DNA from: Verrucomicrobiia bacterium
Lineage (GTDB): Bacteria > Verrucomicrobiota > Verrucomicrobiia > Limisphaerales > JADLHS01
Length of the DNA: 64,000 nucleotides
Assembly (NCBI GenBank): GCA_026125285.1
Contig: JAHCLO010000016.1
Location: 83,905-147,904, forward strand
Reading direction: 5' to 3'
The notes beneath the pieces were generated by a model, which had not been told where the DNA came from, searched no databases, and worked only from the letters and a program-made list of their open reading frames with translations. Both the position numbers and the translations under genes were made by a program. Each line of letters starts with the position of its first letter. The stretch's first letter is position 1. Shown one piece after another: positions 58,994 through 64,000 of this stretch.

Positions 58994-59050
58994 CGGACAA
59001 CATGTCGGCGCTCCTTGCGCCGGAGGAGCGCCGGTCTGTGACCGGCTTAA
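58994..59050. repeat. hairpin-forming dispersed repeat, copy 1
   Basis: Contains ATGTCGGCGCTCC, a GGCGCTCC/GGAGCGCC stem and GCCGGTC TGT GACCGGC. Parts recur at 63603-63628 (GAGCGCCGGTCTGTGACCGG) and 63701-63759. Lies between the DUF167 gene and the large secreted-protein gene, which converge here. Confidence 0.75.
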
Positions 59051-59080
59051 GGCCCCCGCCCCAAGGTTAGCGTAACCTGT

Positions 59081-62000
59081 TCACTCCACCATTATGCGAT
59101 AGAAGAACGCAGCGGCATTAGTGGCCGAGGTGTCGAGATACACATTCTCCGGCGGCGTGGACTGGATGTGTTCCACCAGGTTGGTGAACCCGGCCTCCAA
59201 TGTGGCTGACCGCTGCACGGTGTAGAGCTTGTTCGGCGACGAACCCCACGCAATCTCCACCCCTTCGCTCCCGCCGACAGTGATCGCCGTCAGTCGCAAA
59301 TACGAAAGCGGGTCGTCCGGCGCGGTGCCAGCGCGATACTCGTCCACATTGCTCACCCCATCCTCGTCATAATCCAGCAACGCATCGTCCGGATCGTGCG
59401 GGTCCAGGAAGCTGTACTGATTCTCGTAACTGTCCGGCAGCCCGTCGCCATCCGAATCCACCCACAAGTTCACGGCAAACGCCGTGGTGTTGTTGTTCGT
59501 ATCCACGTCGGCAACCACCTTGGTTTCGTCCGCGAACAGCCGATAGACCGCCTCGCCTTCGGGATGTGTACCCGGCGGCAGGTCCAACGCCACCGTGGCC
59601 AGCCGTCCAGGTTCGAGCAATGGCACCGCCACTGTCGCCAGCAGTGAATTTGTTTGTCCCTCGCGCCGGATCGCCAGCACCGAGTTCGTCGCCGATGGAG
59701 CACCGAGATTCTGCACCTGCGCAATAACCCGCACCGCACCGTTCGTCTCAGCACTGTGCGAAACCAGTGACACCGCCAGGTCCGTCCCGCCAAGGCTCAA
59801 AGACAATTGATTGTTTGCCTCATCAAACTCCGCAATTGCTCCAGCCGGATCCGCCACGGCATACAGGAGGTGATTTGTCGCTGGCTCGGGGACTACCCAT
59901 AGCGCGCTCACCGTGTTCGTGGCAGCGCCGTCAAGCCAGCCGGCAATCGCCACGTTCGTGATCAACACGCCGCCGTTGGTCGGATTGCCTTGATAGAAGG
60001 CCACCACCACATTGCTCACCGCCAGATCGCCCGCGTTGCGGACGGTGGCCGCCAGCGTGACCGCCGCGCCTGGCAGGTAATTATCCGCGCTCACCGTGAA
60101 GTCGCCCGGTTGCAACGCGAGGTCTTTCACCAGCGCCCGCTTGGTCACGCACAAATCCACCCGGCCCGGTTGCGGCACATTCTCAACCGTCACCTCGCCC
60201 ACACCCTCCACGTTCACCGTCTTGTTGGTGTAAACGATCTCCACCTTATTGTAGGCCACGGCCAGATTGCCCGCATTGTCCCACACCGGCGCAAAGGACC
60301 GCTCCAGTGGCCGGTCGTGGAACAACTGCACGTCCTGACTCCAGGTCTTCGCTGCGGTGTCCAGGATTCGGTAATGTGCATCTGCTCCCGTTTCCGTCAT
60401 GTCCTGCCAAAGCACCGCCAGATTCCCCGCGGGCCCAAGCGTCAGGGCGTAATCCGCGAAGCCCAGAGACTGAACCTCGCTCCGCACGACGGTAACGGTG
60501 ACTCCCTTGTCCACGCTCAACACCAAATCCGATCCTTGTTGCCAGACGAAGTACGCCGGTTGACCGGATGCCACGGGAAAGACGATGTCGTCCACCCACA
60601 CCTTGTCGTTGCCGGAGCTGACCGAGCCATCCTTGGTGTAGCGCCATTCAAACGTGTGGGCACCGGCTGTGACCGGGTACGAAACATTGGTCCAGCCCAC
60701 CGAACCGCTCCAAGTTGTCTGCTGCACTCCGTCAATGTAGAAGCGCAGGAAGTCAAAGCCCACCTCGGAACTCACGGCGTAGGCAAAAGAAACCTCGCCC
60801 GCTTGGCAATCCAACGTCACCTTCATCCCGCTGCATTGGTTGTGCGTGATGGTGCCGCTGGCGGCGGCGTAACCGCCACTCGCCACCGTGCCGCTCTGAA
60901 CCACCCACGGCGACTCTCCGGTGAACGTCCAGGTTTGCCCACTGAAGTCGCCGGTTTCAAAGCCTTCGCCGCTCGCTCCGGTGAGGTTCGGCGCTACGCT
61001 CACGCGCACATTGCGATGGCCGGCATTATCCGCAGTCATTTGCGCGGGCGCGCCCCACGTGCCCGCCACCCATTCCGCAAAAAACACCTGCTGATCCGCC
61101 ACCGTGCCTTGATCCCCATCCAAATCCCGACTCCACGCATACACCGCCAGATTGCTGACGCCCGACAGCGACTGCGACAAACGATAAGGCAAATCCGCCA
61201 GCAGCGTCTGTGGTGAGGTCCAACTCTGACTGCTTGGATGCCATTGCGCCCACAGCACCTGGCTCCCCGCCCCGTTAGTGCCCATGAGCAGGTTAGACGC
61301 GTTCGCTGTCCACACGCCCAGCACACTGCCATCCGCCATCGGCCCACAGAGCAACGGCGCGTGATCCAGATGCCCGTTGGCAGTCAGCGGCTGCGGCGCA
61401 GACCATTGCCCGCTCGTATGGCTCCACTTCGCCCACACGATCTCCATTTCCGCCGCCATCGCTTCCAGTTCTGGGGTGTCAAAAGCCGGGTCCGCCACCC
61501 GCTCCCACACGGCCAATGCATCACCGTTGCCGTCATACGCCACCTGCGGCGCAAACTCCGCCTGCGTGTTTGCATGAATCGTGGCGGGCGCGCTCCAGTC
61601 CGTCCCGTCGAACCGCATCCACCGGATGTCAGTGCTCTGGAGTGTATTCGCCGTGCCGTTGTCGCCCACGTAGAGCAGCATCAACTCCTGCCCCTTGTCG
61701 GCCATGGCCGGGGCCGATCCGGGAAACACATTCTCTACCAGCACCAGATCCGCCTGTGCGGACGCAGTCGGCGGGTCGCCGGCAGCGGACACATCGCCCG
61801 ACTTCCTGCCGCCCGTGGGCGCCCTGCCTAAACTCCGAAAATCCTCCAAGGCCGCAATGTGTCCTTCGCTCCCGCGCGGCAGCGCCGATTGCCCCGCCGT
61901 GAAACGTTCCGGCCCGGCCCGCAGGTAATCCCGCCGCAACGGACCAAATTCCCGGTGCCCTGCCGGGAGAATGAGGGTGGTGAATTCTTCCTCCGCCGTT

Positions 62001-63565
62001 CCGCCTGTCGCTCCGGCCGTCTTCGAGGCTGCGGCAGCGGCTTGCCAGAGCGTGCCCTGCAAGATCACAAACTCCTCCTCCGCGTCGAACAGCCACGATT
62101 CAATGCTCACGCCGCCGTACACCAGGCCGGTGATGCGTTTGAACCGGAAAGCCGGATTCGGATACGGAATCTGGAACTCGCCGTTCACTTTCCCGCCCAC
62201 ATACGTGCGAATCTTGGCCACCTTCACGTCCGGCTCGTAGGCGGCCTCCAGTCCCAGGCTCAGGTTGATGTCCGCCCCGTTGAAGTGCGCCGGGGCCGGC
62301 TGGAACTGCAGCATCAGGCGAAACTCTCCCTCCAACAACCCGTACACCCGCACCCGTTGAATGCTGTTCACATCCACGCCCAGCCACTTCAGCCGGTCCA
62401 GGATGCGCAGCCATTGCGCCCCGGGCACGTAATCGCTCAGGTAAAACGTCAACAATTCCTGCTGCACGTCCACAAACACCACCACGCCCGCCTCGTTCAG
62501 CATGATCCCCTGCGTTTGCGTAGCCGTGCCCTCCGCCAGCACTTTCACGCCGAAGTTGATCTCCGTGTTGCCGGCGTAGAATTTCGGATTCGTCAGCGAA
62601 CTAGGCGGCCGCGCTCCCACCCGGCTGATGGATTTCGTCGGTTGCACCCCGGCGTACAGCAGCCAGTCGCCCGACCCCAGCGCGTATTCATACCCCCCGA
62701 TGAACTGCAAATCCCAACCAAAGTCTCCCAGAAACGGGATGGTTTGCAGCGCCTTCACCGGATACTTGTCCGAAGGATAGGTGAGGTTGAACGAATACGT
62801 CGCGTCATTGCCGCCGAGGAGCCTCGCCGGCAGGCCGGTCAGCCAGAACGGCGTGGGAATCACCCTTACCGTCGTTTCGTAGGGCACTGAGGTCGCGCCA
62901 TTTCCGGCTTCGGCCACCACCCGCACCGTGTTCGCGCCGGGCGAAAAACTTGGCGCAAAACCCAGCCCCATGTCCAACGTCGCCGTCGCCTCGTTGCCGG
63001 TCGTGGACACCGTCGCCGCCAGATTGCCGTTCACATAAAACCGCACCGAGTTGGGCGTCAGCCCCTGCCAGTTCACCGTGGCGGTAAAATCATTCATCAG
63101 CGCAATGCCACCGAGAAACATGCCTTCGTACCGCGGTCGCAATCCCGTTATCACCGGTTGGTTGGCCGGGGCCGGGGACAACAGAATGTCCGGCAGCGTG
63201 ACCGAACTGGCCCCCGCCGGGATGGGCACGCTGCCCGTGTAAGTGGCATAACCGCTCTTGCTCACCGTGAGCGCGCCGCCGCTGGCCGACACACTCGCAA
63301 AACTGAACAAGCCCGCCCCGGAACTGCTCGTGTTCTGCCCGGCCAACGACACCGCCGCGCCGCTGATGGGCGCGCGGCTTGCCGCGTCCAGCACCCGCCC
63401 CGAAACCGCGACCGCCACGACGCGGGTGTCCACCGTAATGACGGGCGAGAAGGCCGTGCTGCTGGCGGCTTCCGCAGACGCCACGCAAAGGAACATCGCG
63501 GCAACCTGCCAAGGCGCCCACGAAACGATCCTGCTTCCGTGCCGTGAAGAAAACTTAGGCTTCAT
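59081..63565 (-). CDS. large secreted CARDB / type-3 repeat protein
   Basis: A 1,494-aa protein from MKPKFSSRHGSRIVSWAPWQ at 63565, with a signal peptide ending near AEA. Order: carboxypeptidase-regulatory-like domain (SGRVLDAASRAPISGAAVSL) at residues 40-120, Ig-like units, an unknown beta-rich region at 250-500, BNR-like segments (ADGSVLGVWTANASN), a concanavalin-like unit with EGFETGDFSGQTWTFTGESP, two CARDB units (NYLPGAAVTLAATVRNAGDL and GGTDLAVSLVSHSAETNGAV) and Asp-rich type-3 repeats (DSDGDGLPDSYE, DYDEDGVSNVDE) before the C-terminal module ending FYRIMVE. A cell-surface or exported protein of unknown role. Frame intact throughout, unlike the giant gene at 21-37 kb. Confidence 0.88.
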   Translation of the reverse strand: MKPKFSSRHGSRIVSWAPWQVAAMFLCVASAEAASSTAFSPVITVDTRVVAVAVSGRVLDAASRAPISGAAVSLAGQNTSSSGAGLFSFASVSASGGALTVSKSGYATYTGSVPIPAGASSVTLPDILLSPAPANQPVITGLRPRYEGMFLGGIALMNDFTATVNWQGLTPNSVRFYVNGNLAATVSTTGNEATATLDMGLGFAPSFSPGANTVRVVAEAGNGATSVPYETTVRVIPTPFWLTGLPARLLGGNDATYSFNLTYPSDKYPVKALQTIPFLGDFGWDLQFIGGYEYALGSGDWLLYAGVQPTKSISRVGARPPSSLTNPKFYAGNTEINFGVKVLAEGTATQTQGIMLNEAGVVVFVDVQQELLTFYLSDYVPGAQWLRILDRLKWLGVDVNSIQRVRVYGLLEGEFRLMLQFQPAPAHFNGADINLSLGLEAAYEPDVKVAKIRTYVGGKVNGEFQIPYPNPAFRFKRITGLVYGGVSIESWLFDAEEEFVILQGTLWQAAAAASKTAGATGGTAEEEFTTLILPAGHREFGPLRRDYLRAGPERFTAGQSALPRGSEGHIAALEDFRSLGRAPTGGRKSGDVSAAGDPPTASAQADLVLVENVFPGSAPAMADKGQELMLLYVGDNGTANTLQSTDIRWMRFDGTDWSAPATIHANTQAEFAPQVAYDGNGDALAVWERVADPAFDTPELEAMAAEMEIVWAKWSHTSGQWSAPQPLTANGHLDHAPLLCGPMADGSVLGVWTANASNLLMGTNGAGSQVLWAQWHPSSQSWTSPQTLLADLPYRLSQSLSGVSNLAVYAWSRDLDGDQGTVADQQVFFAEWVAGTWGAPAQMTADNAGHRNVRVSVAPNLTGASGEGFETGDFSGQTWTFTGESPWVVQSGTVASGGYAAASGTITHNQCSGMKVTLDCQAGEVSFAYAVSSEVGFDFLRFYIDGVQQTTWSGSVGWTNVSYPVTAGAHTFEWRYTKDGSVSSGNDKVWVDDIVFPVASGQPAYFVWQQGSDLVLSVDKGVTVTVVRSEVQSLGFADYALTLGPAGNLAVLWQDMTETGADAHYRILDTAAKTWSQDVQLFHDRPLERSFAPVWDNAGNLAVAYNKVEIVYTNKTVNVEGVGEVTVENVPQPGRVDLCVTKRALVKDLALQPGDFTVSADNYLPGAAVTLAATVRNAGDLAVSNVVVAFYQGNPTNGGVLITNVAIAGWLDGAATNTVSALWVVPEPATNHLLYAVADPAGAIAEFDEANNQLSLSLGGTDLAVSLVSHSAETNGAVRVIAQVQNLGAPSATNSVLAIRREGQTNSLLATVAVPLLEPGRLATVALDLPPGTHPEGEAVYRLFADETKVVADVDTNNNTTAFAVNLWVDSDGDGLPDSYENQYSFLDPHDPDDALLDYDEDGVSNVDEYRAGTAPDDPLSYLRLTAITVGGSEGVEIAWGSSPNKLYTVQRSATLEAGFTNLVEHIQSTPPENVYLDTSATNAAAFFYRIMVE

Positions 63566-63602
63566 AGTTCGATCCTGATTGGGCGTTCGACGCTTGCCCC
63601 GC

Positions 63603-63628
63603 ACGGAGCGCCGGTCTGTGACCGGCTT
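63603..63628. repeat. hairpin-forming dispersed repeat, copy 2 (partial)
   Basis: GAGCGCCGGTCTGTGACCGG and flanks, identical to part of 59020-59050. It lies 38 bp upstream of the start codon of the large secreted protein. Confidence 0.75.
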
Positions 63629-64000
63629 TGAGTGCGTGAATTACGGTTCATGCATGCTTTCTGTTTGGCGTTCAAATCACTCTGGCCCGCGCGAGTCTTA
63701 AGCCGACAACCTGTCGGCGCTCCTTCGTTGGAGCGCCGGGCTGCAAACCGGCGCTCCGACTTCGATGTAGCGCAACTGGTCTCCGATCGCAATGCGTGCG
63801 GTTGGAGTGGGAGGCGATATGGCTTCCGCGCTCGGAGTTAATGCGTAGGAGGTCCGCCTCCTTACGTCGGCGGCTACGGTTCAACGGTTCTGGGCGCGAC
63901 CCCGGAACCGTGGGTGGCTCCGGCGTGCCAGCCAGAGCGGCGCGGCAGACGCGCCCACACCCGACCCGTCGCCGTCACCCGGCCGCGGCGACCCCCCGCC
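63629..64000. other. intergenic end of window
   Basis: No gene seen. Holds repeat copy 3 at 63701-63759 and a very GC-rich end from 63900 onward. A short frame on either strand shows no family resemblance. Confidence 0.4.
63701..63759. repeat. hairpin-forming dispersed repeat, copy 3
   Basis: CCGACAACCTGTCGG, then GGCGCTCC/GGAGCGCC (8-bp stem) and GGAGCGCCGG/CCGGCGCTCC (10-bp stem). The two stems share the arm GGAGCGCC, so they exclude each other. Related to 58994-59050. Confidence 0.7.

Overview
The window looks like a chromosomal segment of a Verrucomicrobiota bacterium, probably near the Pedosphaeraceae/Limisphaerales. The support is a DUF1501/DUF1800 pair, a G-protein-type prepilin signal protein, very large secreted Ig/Kelch/CARDB proteins with a common C-terminal module, word-like intergenic repeats, and weak or absent Shine-Dalgarno sites at many starts. 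No rRNA, tRNA, CRISPR array, integrase or replication origin was recognised.

Layout. (1) 0-9.4 kb: gcvP (glycine decarboxylase) lies on the minus strand. Downstream of it are three partial copies of the gcvP 3' end in the same orientation, alternating with small accessory genes: a HEPN protein, a zinc-ribbon membrane protein, a DUF433/DUF5615 toxin-antitoxin pair, a nucleotidyltransferase-like pair and DUF4256. It looks like serial accretion of cassettes at the gcvP 3' end. (2) 9.5-19.7 kb: a VTT/DedA-like membrane protein, a GH5-like enzyme, a small membrane protein, dapF, and a three-gene polysaccharide operon (six-hairpin glycosidase-like, GHL10-like, heparinase II/III-like). (3) 20.6-37.3 kb: a LolA-like gene, then one giant secreted-protein gene (about 6.6 kb of coding sequence, roughly 2,200 aa) cut apart by six transposon insertions (IS630, IS3 twice, ISKra4, IS4, IS630) plus another IS3-family element nested inside one of the IS3 copies. 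Target duplications let most of the host reading frame be rejoined exactly. (4) 37.4-45.2 kb: a graveyard with degenerate IS630 and IS1380 elements, a group II intron 5' fragment, 3' ends of secreted-protein genes and of a heparinase-like gene, and three small overlapping two-gene modules, one with an HNH nuclease. (5) 45.2-49.2 kb: DUF1501 and DUF1800 secreted proteins. (6) 49.8-58.9 kb: hom-thrC-lysC for the aspartate pathway, a DNRLRE protein, a membrane-anchored protein of unknown function, a prepilin-like protein, then leuA preceded by a leucine-rich leader peptide and a terminator/antiterminator, and a DUF167 gene. (7) 59-64 kb: a 1,494-aa secreted CARDB protein flanked by hairpin-forming repeats.

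How the genes work together. dapF, lysC, hom, thrC and leuA serve synthesis of lysine/diaminopimelate, threonine and leucine, and leuA appears to be under transcription attenuation. The 10-20 kb enzymes suggest export of polysaccharide-degrading proteins. The small gene pairs at the gcvP 3' end and at 41-45 kb resemble toxin-antitoxin or defence cargo and mark two hotspots of gene gain. Several frameshifts fall in homopolymer runs, so decay and sequencing error cannot be separated from this sequence alone.
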